Below, in pieces: positions 19,763 to 29,487 of a stretch of DNA of 64,000 nt. Numbering within the stretch: the first letter of the stretch is position 1; each line of letters starts with the position of its first letter. Location of the stretch: assembly GCF_000422725.1 (NCBI RefSeq), contig NZ_KE383909.1, positions 543,178 through 607,177 on the forward strand, written 5' to 3'. The position numbers and the translations under genes were made by a program. The stretch comes from Flavobacterium subsaxonicum WB 4.1-42 = DSM 21790. GTDB lineage: Bacteria; Bacteroidota; Bacteroidia; Flavobacteriales; Flavobacteriaceae. The notes under the pieces were generated by a model. The model searched no databases, was not told the origin of the DNA, and saw only the letters and a list, made by a program, of their open reading frames with translations.

Positions 19763-20515
19763 ATGATGCCACCGCTACTACTTACATCTACCGGCTATAT
19801 AGTTATTGGAGTAATAATAACATCCTTATACTTTAGCTACAGGATATCTAAACGACTAAAAGACAGTGGCTGTCTTTCTATCGGCTTTACTTTTACATTG
19901 TTTATAAGTGTACTCTCCATCTTTTTTTCTGCCTTATTTATTACTGCTAATTCGTCTTTTATATATTTTACCGGAGATAATTACTCCGCTAAAATTGTAG
20001 GATACGAAAGTTACAGAGACCGGTATACCGGCTCTGATAATCGCACGCGGTATACAACCATGTACATACCTGTCTTAGAATTTAAAGATAAAAATGGCAG
20101 CATAAAAAAAGTAAATTCATCCACCCATACGGGAGGGGTTCCTGAAGTCGGATCGACAATAAAAATTATTTACAGTGCTACTAACAACGATCTTGTAGAA
20201 AATAACATAATCACTTTAATGTTAGTAATTGCAGGGCTTTTGTTTAGCGTTGTTTTTGGATTTTTATCTGTCGCGCTTATGGCTTATGCATTTGGTAAAT
20301 CAATGTCGGGTTTTAAAGAACTATTTGCCAAATCGCTGCTAAGTTCATTGCCGGTTTGCCTTGGTTTATTTTTTATACTGCTGGCTTACAGTATTTACCA
20401 ACATTTTGTCGGAGTTACCAATATGCCACTTTGGGCATTGGTAATTGTAATGGCCGGTATGGTTGGTATTTTATTGGCATTATATTCTCTTTATTTCAAA
20501 AAGAGCCCTGCATAA
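19763..20515 (+). CDS. Membrane protein, possibly DUF3592-like
   Basis: 250 aa with membrane segments at about 9-29, 42-65, 153-177, 190-210 and 222-243. Between the second and third is a soluble beta-rich stretch with 'YIPVLEFKDKNGS...EVGSTIKIIYSATNNDLVENN'. The pattern 'P.v.F...G....vGd.v.v.Y.p.n' is that of DUF3592 proteins, whose function is unknown. It begins 21 bp after the response regulator stop and ends 77 bp before the next kinase. Family assignment is tentative. Confidence 0.7.
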   Translation: MMPPLLLTSTGYIVIGVIITSLYFSYRISKRLKDSGCLSIGFTFTLFISVLSIFFSALFITANSSFIYFTGDNYSAKIVGYESYRDRYTGSDNRTRYTTMYIPVLEFKDKNGSIKKVNSSTHTGGVPEVGSTIKIIYSATNNDLVENNIITLMLVIAGLLFSVVFGFLSVALMAYAFGKSMSGFKELFAKSLLSSLPVCLGLFFILLAYSIYQHFVGVTNMPLWALVIVMAGMVGILLALYSLYFKKSPA

Positions 20516-20592
20516 AAGTCACTATAAAATGTACCATTTTTTGCATAAAATATACGCTCAATTTAAAGGCAAAATAGGTAATTTAGTGGGCT

Positions 20593-22845
20593 ATGAGAAA
20601 AATTCTACAAATTATTTTTTTGCTTATTGTTTTATTATCCGTTAGTGTTAAGGCACAGGATAATAAGCACCTATTGCAGCAACTGCAAAAGCAAAAAAAT
20701 AATTCCGAAAAGATAACTACTTTACAGGAATTAAGCGATTATTACATAGCTAAGCCCGGAGATACCAAAGCCGATATTGATAGTGCTTTTTATTATACTA
20801 ATCAGGCACAAAAAATAAGTAGCGGGCTAAAATATAAAAGGGGAGAAAGCTATAGCAACGTACTGTATGCCAAAATTTATAAAAAAAAACACCAGAATGA
20901 GAAGGCACTAACCTTTGCCCAAAAGGGACTGGATTTGGCTATCGCCAACAACGATTATGATATTCAGGGCGATGCCTATATTGAATTGTACGACCTTACT
21001 AACTGGTATACCGAACTGGATAAAAAAACCGATTACATTGAAAAAGCTTTAGAGGCCTACAAAAAAAAGAGTACTAAAGAACAGTTGGCCTTTATTTTAA
21101 TTACCACAGCAGAACATTATAACTATTTGGGAGACAACCCCAAAGCAATAGACCTGGCTAACCAGTCGCTTAAAATTTACCGGTCTATAGGGCATAAAGA
21201 TATGGTTAATGTCTACAGGGCATTAGGCAATGTATATTCCAGTACCGGGCAGTATAAAAAGGCTGTTGAATATTTATTGCTCGCGGCTAAATATGGCGAA
21301 GAAAAGAATAACCTGCACGACCAGCTTAGCTTTATTTACAATCAGTTAGCTGCGGTGTACCACCATTTACACGAAGATAAACTGTCGTATGCTTACCTTT
21401 CAAAATCGTTAGAGCATGCCCTTGCAATAAAAAATATAGAGCTTATTTATACGGTTACTAACAACATGGTAGTAAGCCTTATAAACGAAAAAAAATATGC
21501 TAAGGCAGAGAGGTTCCTTAACAGCATTTACAGTAAATACAAACCCATAAATTTAATAGATGTTGTTACTGTAAAAACTTGCTACTTAATTCTGTATACA
21601 AATCTCTCTAAATTTGACAGGGCACAAGTGTATAGCAATCAATTGACTGATATTATTAAAAATAAGGAGAGCGATATAATGCCCCATATAATTTTTAATG
21701 CTAACATGGCAATTGCCCGCATGTATCTTGCAAAAGGAAATTATGATACCGCTAAACAATACCTCTCTAAAAATTTAAAAAACATAGACCAGTCGGTTGG
21801 GTTTGCCAACAAAAAAAGTACCTATACCGTTGCGTATCAAATAGATTCGGCACAGGGCAATTATAAAGAGGCTATAGAATATCTAAAAAAAGTAAAAACG
21901 CAGGACGATTCGCTCTTTAACATCGATAAAAACAAAGAAATATCGCAACTGCAAATTGCTTACGAAACCGAACAAAAAGACAAAGATATATTGCTTAAAA
22001 ATCAAAATATTAAGCTTTTGGCTAAAGAGGGCGAGCTTCAAAAACAAAAAACGTATGAGGCAAATAAGTCTAAAAACATATTTTTAGGGGGTACTATATT
22101 ACTGCTTATTACAGTTGGCGCCATCTATTTAGCGTATAGAAATAAAATTAAGGTAAACAGGCTGTTACGATCGCAACAGGTAGAAATTAGCCTTAAAAAC
22201 AACACCCTTAACCATTTATTGGAAGAGAAAGAGTGGTTGTTAAAAGAAATTCACCACCGGGTTAAAAACAACCTGCAAATAGTTATGAGCCTTTTAAACA
22301 GCCAGTCGGTTTATTTAAAAGATGCAACAGCAGTTACCGCCATAAAAGACAGTCAACGCAGGGTGCACAGTATGTCGCTTATCCATCAAAAGCTGTATCA
22401 GTCAGATAATCTTTCGGCTATAGCCATGCCTACTTATATACACGAGTTGGTGGCCTATTTAAAAGACAGTTTTGATACCGGCTACATTCAGTTTAAAGTA
22501 ACGGTAGACGATGTTTTATTAGATGTTTCTCAGGCGGTTCCTATTGGCCTGATATTGAATGAGGCAATAACCAATGCCATAAAATATGCGTTTACTAATG
22601 GTCAGGATGGTACGATTGCAATAACTTTGCAAGAAAAAGAACCCAATTATTTTGAGATGTTTATAACAGATAACGGCAAAGGCATTGACCGCGATTTTGA
22701 TGCCGAGAATTCTAATTCGCTTGGCATGAGCCTTATGCAGGGCCTTACCGGCGATTTAAACGGAACGTTCTCTATTATTAATAATAACGGTACGGTTATA
22801 AAGATTAATTTTAAGCGTGATTTGCGCCGCAAGCCGGTACTGTAA
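20593..22845 (+). CDS. TPR-containing sensor histidine kinase, HisKA_2 type
   Basis: 750 aa. Signal peptide 1-22 (MRKIL...SVKAQ). TPR-like helical repeats span ~25-450, then a coiled-coil linker and a membrane span near 495-515. The HisKA_2 motif 'LLKEIHHRVKNNLQIVMSLL' carries the predicted phosphoacceptor His554. The ATPase domain follows ('LNEAITNAIKYAF', 'DNGKGID', 'SLGMSLMQGL'). This kinase class differs from the HisKA_3 enzymes at 3416 and 17263. The sigma-54 activator at 22863 starts 17 bp downstream and is the likely partner. Confidence 0.93.
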   Translation: MRKILQIIFLLIVLLSVSVKAQDNKHLLQQLQKQKNNSEKITTLQELSDYYIAKPGDTKADIDSAFYYTNQAQKISSGLKYKRGESYSNVLYAKIYKKKHQNEKALTFAQKGLDLAIANNDYDIQGDAYIELYDLTNWYTELDKKTDYIEKALEAYKKKSTKEQLAFILITTAEHYNYLGDNPKAIDLANQSLKIYRSIGHKDMVNVYRALGNVYSSTGQYKKAVEYLLLAAKYGEEKNNLHDQLSFIYNQLAAVYHHLHEDKLSYAYLSKSLEHALAIKNIELIYTVTNNMVVSLINEKKYAKAERFLNSIYSKYKPINLIDVVTVKTCYLILYTNLSKFDRAQVYSNQLTDIIKNKESDIMPHIIFNANMAIARMYLAKGNYDTAKQYLSKNLKNIDQSVGFANKKSTYTVAYQIDSAQGNYKEAIEYLKKVKTQDDSLFNIDKNKEISQLQIAYETEQKDKDILLKNQNIKLLAKEGELQKQKTYEANKSKNIFLGGTILLLITVGAIYLAYRNKIKVNRLLRSQQVEISLKNNTLNHLLEEKEWLLKEIHHRVKNNLQIVMSLLNSQSVYLKDATAVTAIKDSQRRVHSMSLIHQKLYQSDNLSAIAMPTYIHELVAYLKDSFDTGYIQFKVTVDDVLLDVSQAVPIGLILNEAITNAIKYAFTNGQDGTIAITLQEKEPNYFEMFITDNGKGIDRDFDAENSNSLGMSLMQGLTGDLNGTFSIINNNGTVIKINFKRDLRRKPVL

Positions 22846-22862
22846 TTTAAATTTTGTGAGTT

Positions 22863-24827
22863 ATGAATGAAAAAGTACTGATAGTAGAAGACCAGTTTGT
22901 AGAAGCTAACGACCTTAAGCTGATGCTGCTTAGCGCAGGATATAAAGTGTGCGGCATAGCGCGCGATGTTGATACCGCCCTTGCAATGGTTAAAAAAGAG
23001 CAGCCCACACTGGTACTTGTAGATATTTTTTTGCAGGGCCCTGCTACAGGTATAGACCTTGCCCGCACGTTACAGCAAATGGGCATTGCCTTTATTTATA
23101 CATCGGCTAACTCCAACCGCGAGGTTTTAGAGGCTGCTAAGCAAACCGAACCTTACGGCTTTTTAGTAAAGCCCTACAGGGAAAAAGACCTTTTGGTTAC
23201 CTTAGAAATTGCCCGCTACAGGCACGAGAATGGTGCCGAGGCCAACTTTAAAAAGGAAGCCGAGTTTCAGAAACAGTTAAATACGATTGCGCAGGCAGAG
23301 GCAGAGCCACAGCAAAGGCTATTGCAAATTGCCAGGGCCATACAGGCGTATATTCCCTTCGATTTTTTATACAGCTATTTAGATAGTGATGCAGCAATGC
23401 AGCAGGATGCAGGCTTTTTGCGTATTGGTTTTAACGAATACCAATCGCTTGGGCTGGAGCAGGTACAGATAATTACCAACCTGAAGTTATCGGAGCTTCA
23501 AAACTATAAAAGAAATACACCACAAGGCAAAGAGGTTGTGTTTTATGCCAATAACGATTTTAAGACCATTATAAAGCAACAGGGCCTGGCAGCATTGTTT
23601 GCCGCTACTTTTAGTATGCAGGGGCATTTGGCCCTGCCGGTTTTTTTACCCGATGGCCGCGTTTATAACCTATTGTTTTTTAGCAGGCGCGCCGATGCTT
23701 ATAACACATCGCACATTCCGCTGGCAGAGCGTTTGCAAAATTCGCTGGCTACGGCATTGGCAAAAGTGGCAAGTCCTGTAAAGGCCGCGCAATCTGAAGT
23801 TGTTGCTTCATCAGAAAAAGAAATACCTGCCACCAAAAAGCCGGAAGCTACTGCTTTTGAAGGTATTATAGGCAACAGCCATTTGTTGCTGAATGTGTTT
23901 GATTATATTACGCAGGTAGCACCAGTAGATACATCGGTACTTGTACTTGGCGAAAGCGGTACAGGTAAAGAGCGTATTGCCAGTTGCATACATAATTTAT
24001 CGCCCAGAAAAAAACAGCCACTTATTAAAATTAACTGTGCGGCTTTGCCCGCCAATTTAATTGAGTCGGAGCTTTTTGGGCACGAAAAAGGTGCTTTTAC
24101 CGGAGCTACCGAAAGGCGCATTGGCAAATTTGAACTGGCCGATAAGGGCACGTTATTTTTAGATGAGATTGGCGAATTGCCGTTGGAACTACAGTCTAAG
24201 CTGCTTAGGGTGCTTCAGGAAAAAGAAATAGAACGAGTAGGGGGGCGTATGCCTATTAAGGTAGATGTGCGCATTATAGCGGCTACTAACCGTAATTTAG
24301 AGAAAGAAGTTGGCGAAGGCCGCTTTAGGCTCGACCTGTATTACAGGCTTAATATTTTCCCGATACAAATACCGGCATTGCGCGACCGCCTGGACGATTT
24401 GCCCATGCTTATAGACCACTTTATTGAGCAGTACAATAAAAAGTCGGGTAAAAAGGTTACCGGGGTATCGGCAAAAGTGTTGCAGCAATTTATGGCCTAC
24501 AGCTGGCCGGGCAACATACGCGAGCTCGAAAACCTTATTGAAAGGAGTATACTGCTCGCTAAAGAAAGTACCATTAAAGAGGTAACTATGCCTAACTTCA
24601 ATACTAATCAGCCACTTGCAGGCACGGGCTATGTGCCTGTAATGAGTTATCAGCAAAACGAGAGGGGCCACATTATAGAGGTGCTAAAAAAATGCAAGGG
24701 TAAAATTTGGGGCGTTGGTGGTGCGGCCGAATTGCTGGATATGCCACCCACCACCCTAAATTCTAAAATGAAAAAGCTCGACATTAAGCGCAAAGATTTT
24801 AAAACCGCAGATAGCACCACCGAATAA
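22863..24827 (+). CDS. Sigma-54-dependent response regulator (NtrC family)
   Basis: 654 aa. Receiver domain 1-120 with Asp10 and phosphoacceptor Asp54 ('LVDIFLQG'), 'YTSAN' and 'LVKPYR'. A middle region of ~200 residues has no recognised motif but could be GAF-like. The AAA+ domain begins around 340 with Walker A 'GESGTGKE' (~364), GAFTGA (410-415) for sigma-54 contact, Walker B '[12 protein letters not shown]' and an arginine-finger region. A Fis-type helix-turn-helix closes the protein ('[21 protein letters not shown]'). It would activate RpoN-dependent promoters in response to the upstream TPR kinase. I did not find a -24/-12 promoter in the window. Confidence 0.94.
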   Translation: MNEKVLIVEDQFVEANDLKLMLLSAGYKVCGIARDVDTALAMVKKEQPTLVLVDIFLQGPATGIDLARTLQQMGIAFIYTSANSNREVLEAAKQTEPYGFLVKPYREKDLLVTLEIARYRHENGAEANFKKEAEFQKQLNTIAQAEAEPQQRLLQIARAIQAYIPFDFLYSYLDSDAAMQQDAGFLRIGFNEYQSLGLEQVQIITNLKLSELQNYKRNTPQGKEVVFYANNDFKTIIKQQGLAALFAATFSMQGHLALPVFLPDGRVYNLLFFSRRADAYNTSHIPLAERLQNSLATALAKVASPVKAAQSEVVASSEKEIPATKKPEATAFEGIIGNSHLLLNVFDYITQVAPVDTSVLVLGESGTGKERIASCIHNLSPRKKQPLIKINCAALPANLIESELFGHEKGAFTGATERRIGKFELADKGTLFLDEIGELPLELQSKLLRVLQEKEIERVGGRMPIKVDVRIIAATNRNLEKEVGEGRFRLDLYYRLNIFPIQIPALRDRLDDLPMLIDHFIEQYNKKSGKKVTGVSAKVLQQFMAYSWPGNIRELENLIERSILLAKESTIKEVTMPNFNTNQPLAGTGYVPVMSYQQNERGHIIEVLKKCKGKIWGVGGAAELLDMPPTTLNSKMKKLDIKRKDFKTADSTTE

Positions 24828-24844
24828 TCATTTATATAAGACAC

Positions 24845-24869
24845 AAAGCCCTGCATTTACAGGGCTTTT
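24845..24869. terminator. Bidirectional terminator
   Basis: Arms AAAGCCCTG (24845-24853) and CAGGGCTTT (24860-24868) enclose a 6-base loop, followed by T. It separates the sigma-54 regulator from the converging GH3 gene. Confidence 0.8.
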
Positions 24870-24898
24870 ATAGTTTTTAGGCAGTATGAGAATTGGCT

Positions 24899-27190
24899 TT
24901 AAGGCCTGATTTCAGACAGTTTAATATCCGGCTGTAGTACTTTGTGGTCTTTCTCTACCACAATAGATTTAGCAACCATAAAAGTTGCGGTTTGCTTAAT
25001 ATTGCGCGATGATGTAGCTGCTTTTACGGTGTAGCTTCCGGCATCCGCAATCCATTCCGAGCTATCGGTGTGGTAAGATGCTAAGTCGGCCTGGGTAAGT
25101 GTAAAGGTCAGTACCTGGGTTTCGCCCGGCTGTAGTAGCTTGGTTTTGCCAAAGGCTTTAAGTTCCTGTTCGGGTTTATCTATGGTTTGCGTTGGGGCCC
25201 TTACGTAGATCTGTACCACCTCTTTACCGGCTACTTTGCCCGTGTTTTTAACTGTTACGGTTACTGTTACTTTATCTTTAAACGTAGCCGAACTAAGCTT
25301 TAAGTTACTCACATCAAAACTGGTGTACGATAGTCCGTAACCAAACTCATACATTGGCTTTACTTTAAAGCTGTCGTAGTAGCGGTAGCCCACATAAATA
25401 CCTTCCTCATACAACACCTGTGCAGGTTTTTCGGCCGGTGTGCCCGGAAAATTCTTTGCCGAAGGCACATCTTCATACTTTGCAGGAAAGGTAGTTGCCA
25501 GCTTACCCGATGGGTTAACCCTGCCGCTAAGCACATCGGCAATAGCAAGGCCTGCTTCCTGACCCGGTTGCCAGGCCAGTAATATAGCATCGGCATTATC
25601 CTGCCAGTCGTTCATATCTATAACACCGCCAATATTTAGCACTGCAATTACCTTTTTGCCTTTGGTATGAAAAGCATCGGCAATTTTTTTGAATTCCAGT
25701 TTTTCATCCGCCGTAAGCGTATAATTGTTCGCAACATTACGGTCGTGCCCCTCGCCGGAATTTCTTGCTATAGTTACCACGGCAATATCATTACTTACAG
25801 ATGCATTGGCAATAAGGGCATCAGTAAGTATGGGTTTATCGTTATTAGCCCCCGTGTAAGCGTTCTTTATGTTCTGGTCTACCGTATATCCCGCTTTTAC
25901 AAGTCCGTCGTACACGTTAACCGTATAAGCCTTATTTACCTCTCCGCTGCCCGTACCACCGGGAATGGTATTGTAGGTACCACTGCCAAAAGCCGCAATG
26001 GACTTGACTTTTTTAGGCAGGGGCAGGGCTTCGGAGTTGTTTTTAAGCAATACCATACCCTCGGTTGCTGCTTTGCGGGCAATTTCGGCATGGGCTTTCA
26101 GGTCGGGTTTATTGCTGTACTTGTATTTTTTAAACGATGGCGACTTTACAATAATATTCAGCATGTGCTCTACATTCTGGTCGAGCACTTTCATGCTAAG
26201 CGAATCGTGTTTTACGGCACTTATAAGCGTAGCTATCTGGTCGGGCCTGCCGGGCATAATAAGGTCGTTACCGGCATTCATTTCGGCAATCCAGTCGTAA
26301 CCACCACCCCAGTCGGTCATCACAAAGCCTTTAAACTTCCATTCGTCGCGAAGTACTGTCGTAAGCAGGTCTTTTCTTTGGGCGGTGTACACCCCGTTTA
26401 CCCTGTTGTAAGACGACATCACCGTCCACGGATTAGCATCGGCAATAGCAATCTGAAAAGGCTTAAGATAGATTTCGCGCAATGTTCTTTCGCTAACGGT
26501 AGAGCTAACGTAGTTGCGGTTGCTTTCCTGATTGTTGGCCACAAAATGTTTGATTGATGTGCCCACACCGTTAGACTGAATGCCGTTTATAATAGCGCCT
26601 GCAATTTTACCGGCTACTAAAGGATCTTCCGAATAATATTCAAAATTGCGCCCATTTAGCGGGTTACGATGAATGTTTACACCCGGCGCCAGCAATATGT
26701 CTACCCCATACTCTTTAACCTCGTTGCCAAAAGCGCGGCCTACAGCCTCCACCAGTTCGGTATCCCAAGTAGAAGCCAGTAAGGTACCGACAGGGAAAGC
26801 CGTGGCATAGTAGGTATTGGCATCATCTTTCCGCGTAGGCGATACACGTACGCCGGCAGGGCCATCGGCCATAACTAAAGAGGGTATGCCCAAACGGGCT
26901 ATTTCGGCGGTGTTACCGGCCGCTCCGGGCACTTTGGTCTCTGTATAGCCAATCATGGGTGGTTCGGGCACCCAACCGTTGCTAATGCCCTCTCCGGGCG
27001 GCTTAGGCTTGGGTGCGCGGCCTGTGCCCACTAAAAGTTGTACTTTTTCTTCGAGCGTCATGGCGGCAATAACCTCTTTAATGGTATTGGTGCCAAGTTG
27101 CGGTGTTTTGCTTTGCGCTTTTAAAGATGGCGTAGCCGCACACAGCGCAAGCAGCAGTACCCCTGCGGGATACTTTTTGAATGCATTCAT
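24899..27190 (-). CDS. Glycoside hydrolase family 3, beta-glucosidase-like
   Basis: 763 aa. Signal peptide 1-25 (MNAFKK...SLKAQ), so periplasmic or exported. The GH3 N-terminal barrel includes 'KHFVANNQESNR' and 'GFVMTDWGG', with Asp293 as predicted nucleophile. The C-terminal alpha/beta domain has 'NSGEGHDR', where the Glu is a candidate acid/base. An FnIII-like domain ends the protein. The layout matches bacterial beta-glucosidase/xylosidase enzymes; the exact sugar cannot be read from sequence. It stands alone, not in a SusC/SusD locus. A CAAAGCTA at 27300-27307 gives TAGCTTTG on the minus strand, a possible -7 box. Confidence 0.93.
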   Translation of the reverse strand: MNAFKKYPAGVLLLALCAATPSLKAQSKTPQLGTNTIKEVIAAMTLEEKVQLLVGTGRAPKPKPPGEGISNGWVPEPPMIGYTETKVPGAAGNTAEIARLGIPSLVMADGPAGVRVSPTRKDDANTYYATAFPVGTLLASTWDTELVEAVGRAFGNEVKEYGVDILLAPGVNIHRNPLNGRNFEYYSEDPLVAGKIAGAIINGIQSNGVGTSIKHFVANNQESNRNYVSSTVSERTLREIYLKPFQIAIADANPWTVMSSYNRVNGVYTAQRKDLLTTVLRDEWKFKGFVMTDWGGGYDWIAEMNAGNDLIMPGRPDQIATLISAVKHDSLSMKVLDQNVEHMLNIIVKSPSFKKYKYSNKPDLKAHAEIARKAATEGMVLLKNNSEALPLPKKVKSIAAFGSGTYNTIPGGTGSGEVNKAYTVNVYDGLVKAGYTVDQNIKNAYTGANNDKPILTDALIANASVSNDIAVVTIARNSGEGHDRNVANNYTLTADEKLEFKKIADAFHTKGKKVIAVLNIGGVIDMNDWQDNADAILLAWQPGQEAGLAIADVLSGRVNPSGKLATTFPAKYEDVPSAKNFPGTPAEKPAQVLYEEGIYVGYRYYDSFKVKPMYEFGYGLSYTSFDVSNLKLSSATFKDKVTVTVTVKNTGKVAGKEVVQIYVRAPTQTIDKPEQELKAFGKTKLLQPGETQVLTFTLTQADLASYHTDSSEWIADAGSYTVKAATSSRNIKQTATFMVAKSIVVEKDHKVLQPDIKLSEIRP

Positions 27191-27432
27191 AAAAATAAAG
27201 ATTGTTGATTAATAAAATGGATGTGGATGGAAAAGTGTATTCTTAATATGGGGGTGTTATCATAATGTAATTTTATTTGGATAGATGTTTTGGATAACAC
27301 AAAGCTACTATTTAATAACGTAATATAGTTTAGCAGGCTAAGATATTACGTACAATTAAATTACTTTTTTTGGAGGAGAAAGAGTGGGGGAGAAAGCTAT
27401 GTAAAACAGATTGTTTTATACTGCCAATAAAA

Positions 27433-27464
27433 TTAAAAAGCCCTTTGAGCGTATCAAAGGGCTT
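27433..27464 (-). terminator. Terminator of the histone H1-like gene
   Basis: Arms AAGCCCTTTGA (27438-27448) and TCAAAGGGCTT (27454-27464) enclose a 5-base loop. Read on the minus strand, the hairpin is followed by TTTTTAATTTT. It begins 16 bp after the stop of the minus-strand gene. Confidence 0.85.
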
Positions 27465-27479
27465 AGTATTTTGTGAACC

Positions 27480-27656
27480 TTATTTTTTTGATTCTTCTAC
27501 AGAAACTTTTCTAAAGTCTTTAAGCAGTTTGCTTAGTTCTAAAGCTGATTTACGAGCCCTTGTTCCGGCAGCTTTGTTGCCTTTTTCAATGTGCAGGTCG
27601 CTTTCTGTTTTAAATGTTTCAATCTCGGCGTTAATTTGAGCAAATAATTCTTTCAT
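27480..27656 (-). CDS. Histone H1-like (Hc1-type) small protein
   Basis: 58 aa from the preferred ATG at 27656; an ATG at 27665 would add three residues (MHT). The sequence 'MKELFAQINAEIETF', 'EKGNKAAGTRARKSALEL', 'LLKDFRKVSVEESKK' matches the conserved flavobacterial histone H1-like protein of the Hc1 family, a small helical DNA-associated protein. It lacks the long Lys/Ala-rich tail of chlamydial Hc1. It is a single gene with its own terminator. Nucleoid association is inferred from the family. Confidence 0.85.
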   Translation of the reverse strand: MKELFAQINAEIETFKTESDLHIEKGNKAAGTRARKSALELSKLLKDFRKVSVEESKK

Positions 27657-27868
27657 GGTATGCAATATTTAAATTAGCCGGCAAAAATAGAGGTTTGAAC
27701 GTGATATGAAAATATTTTATTTTAAAATTAGCATTTTTGTGCTAAAAATCTTTCTGTTTTAGGTTTGTAAGGGATGATAAGCAGTGTTTGCACCTCTGTA
27801 GACTACTTATTTTGCTGCCTTCACAATATTTATCATCACATATTATAAGATAACAAACCGGTTTAATT

Positions 27869-28125
27869 TTAGCTCAGGCCATATTTATCTATTAGTGGCT
27901 GGCTTCCTTCCGGATAATACGTAAGCCCGAATTTTTTATCCAATGCTACTACACGTTTTGTAATTCCCGGTTCATTAAACAATATGTTGCGTTTTATAAC
28001 TTCGGTTATAATTTAATGGTAGAGTTCTTCTAAATAATCTTCAAAGTTTTGGTTAAAGTACATATCTATAAGCCGTAAATTTTCGTTTCCTGAATCAAAT
28101 TCAGACGTTGTTTGTATTAAAATTT
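27869..28125 (-). pseudogene. Broken small gene, immunity-protein-like (CdiI-type?)
   Basis: Reading on the minus strand, a coding-like frame runs to TAA at 27869-27871 but contains an in-frame TAA at 28013-28015. Before the stop it reads '...NLRLIDMYFNQNFEDYLEEL', and after it 'IITEVIKRNILFNEPGITKR...YYPEGSQPLIDKYGLS'. 'YFNQ-F' followed by a helical region recalls contact-dependent inhibition immunity proteins; this is tentative. No clear ATG precedes it other than the internal Met at 'IDMYF', and its 5' end abuts the stop of the DUF1801 gene. It is too short and interrupted to be intact unless the stop is read through. Confidence 0.5.
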
Positions 28126-28128
28126 TAT

Positions 28129-28548
28129 TTAAGTCTCAGTCCCATATTGTACTGCAGCTTTAAGTACATCAACGTTTATATCTTTTAGGGTTTTAAACTT
28201 AATACAATAACCGGTTACGCTGGCTTTGCCTATTTCTTTAGTAAATGTCTGAGCTAAATACGCCTTATCTTCAATACCAAGGATGTATATTGAGATTCCG
28301 GTTTTGTTGGCGCTCAGGCCAATTTTAAAAAGCTCCCGGGTTTTTCCGTTAGCATATTTCATAACCTGAAATCCATAGCCTATGGTGGGGTTGCTAACTG
28401 TTTTGTTTTCGTTGTTTATACCGTTATCAAACCATAATTTGCCGCCTGCTACTACATTAAGTATAAGCTTATGTAGTAGCTGCATATCAACACTTTTTGG
28501 CTCGGGAAGGCCGGCAATGTAGTTTTGTATTTGTTCTTCTATGCTCAT
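28129..28548 (-). CDS. DUF1801 domain protein
   Basis: 139 aa. 'IEEQIQNYIAGLPEPKSVDMQLLHKLIL', 'KLWFDNG' and 'YGFQVMKYANGKTRELFKIGLSANKTGISIYI' follow the DUF1801 (YdhG-like) pattern, a small cytosolic fold of unknown function. No signal peptide. It sits in a patch of small accessory genes between the tRNA cluster and the histone-like gene. Confidence 0.8.
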   Translation of the reverse strand: MSIEEQIQNYIAGLPEPKSVDMQLLHKLILNVVAGGKLWFDNGINNENKTVSNPTIGYGFQVMKYANGKTRELFKIGLSANKTGISIYILGIEDKAYLAQTFTKEIGKASVTGYCIKFKTLKDINVDVLKAAVQYGTET

Positions 28549-28622
28549 ATAAATTGTAGTTGCAGTAGCTTTTCAAATTTCGCCTAATTTAATGAGGCAC
28601 AGGTATTGAATCCAAACCAATA

Positions 28623-28973
28623 CTATTGTATAAAATACCTGTTGTTTAACAACCATTGTTTTTCTTGGTTAGCCAATTCTGTACTATGAGAATTAGTATA
28701 CCTCATAATGATCTCAATACATTCTGCTTTCAATTCTGAATCAGGGTTTCCATGCTCTAAAATCATATGTGCAGTCCAAAGGTTAACCAGGTATTGGTAT
28801 TCCTGAAAGAAGTTTTTATACTCATCTATTTTACTACCAGCAAAATATTCTTGTGCAATTTCGATGATTCTAACATAGTTAGGATTAGAATAGTTTTGGT
28901 TATTAGATGGCGTTATTCCTCTCAAATAGTTATCCCTGCATAAAAATAGATATTCTGTTCCAATATTGCTCAT
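28623..28973 (-). CDS. Hypothetical protein, 116 aa
   Basis: A soluble, helical protein without signal peptide, containing 'IIEIAQEYFAGSKIDEYKNF' and 'YLVNLWTAHMILEHGNPD'. I do not recognise a named family. Size, composition and position beside a broken immunity-like gene and DUF1801 fit the small orphan proteins often found near polymorphic toxin loci in Bacteroidota, but no toxin gene is present. It lies 86 bp from tRNA-Arg. Confidence 0.6.
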   Translation of the reverse strand: MSNIGTEYLFLCRDNYLRGITPSNNQNYSNPNYVRIIEIAQEYFAGSKIDEYKNFFQEYQYLVNLWTAHMILEHGNPDSELKAECIEIIMRYTNSHSTELANQEKQWLLNNRYFIQ

Positions 28974-29058
28974 AACTTAAATTTAGCCAAGATAACTTTT
29001 GGTGCAAAAGATAGTAAAACAAAAAAACCACCCGGTTACGGATGGTTTAAACTTTTAG

Positions 29059-29132
<74 letters not shown>

Positions 29133-29163
29133 CCTTACGATCACTTTACGTGAACATTATTTG

Positions 29164-29238
29164 TCGGGGTGGCAGGATTCGAACCTGCGACCTCCTGGTC
29201 CCAAACCAGGCGCGATGACCGGGCTACGCTACACCCCG
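29164..29238 (-). tRNA. tRNA-Pro (TGG)
   Basis: 75 nt. Acceptor CGGGGTG pairs with CACCCCG, anticodon stem CCTGG/CCAGG with loop TTTGGGA (anticodon TGG), T-stem GCAGG/CCTGC with TTCGAAT loop, discriminator A. Middle gene of the cluster. Confidence 0.95.
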
Positions 29239-29245
29239 AAAACAG

Positions 29246-29329
29246 CGGAGAGACAGGGACTCGAACCCTGGCGACGTTTGCACGTCGACAGATTAGCAAT
29301 CTGCTCCGTTACCACTCCGGCACCTCTCC
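29246..29329 (-). tRNA. tRNA-Ser (GCT)
   Basis: 84 nt. Acceptor GGAGAGG pairs with the 3' TCTCTCC, anticodon loop TTGCTAA (anticodon GCT), the long variable arm GACG/CGTC typical of serine tRNAs, and a TTCGAGT T-loop. First gene of the cluster, 7 bp before tRNA-Pro. Confidence 0.95.
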
Positions 29330-29487
29330 TGCTTTTGCTCTAAAGAAATTAACCCTTTTTTGCGGTTGCAAATGTAGCTTTTTTATTTAGTTATTTGCAA
29401 CTATTTTAGAAGGTTTTTTTATTTTTTTTCTGCATTTTTTTGAAAGTAATTAACAGTCAGGCACCTGCAGCATTAAATTTGTTTAAA

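Noticed and set aside
25667..26557. Long plus-strand ORF (296 codons) opposite the GH3 gene
   Set aside because: It is the antisense of a clearly conserved enzyme; its composition is not protein-like and no promoter is evident.
29161..29390. ORFs across the tRNA cluster
   Set aside because: They are translations of tRNA genes, a known annotation artefact.
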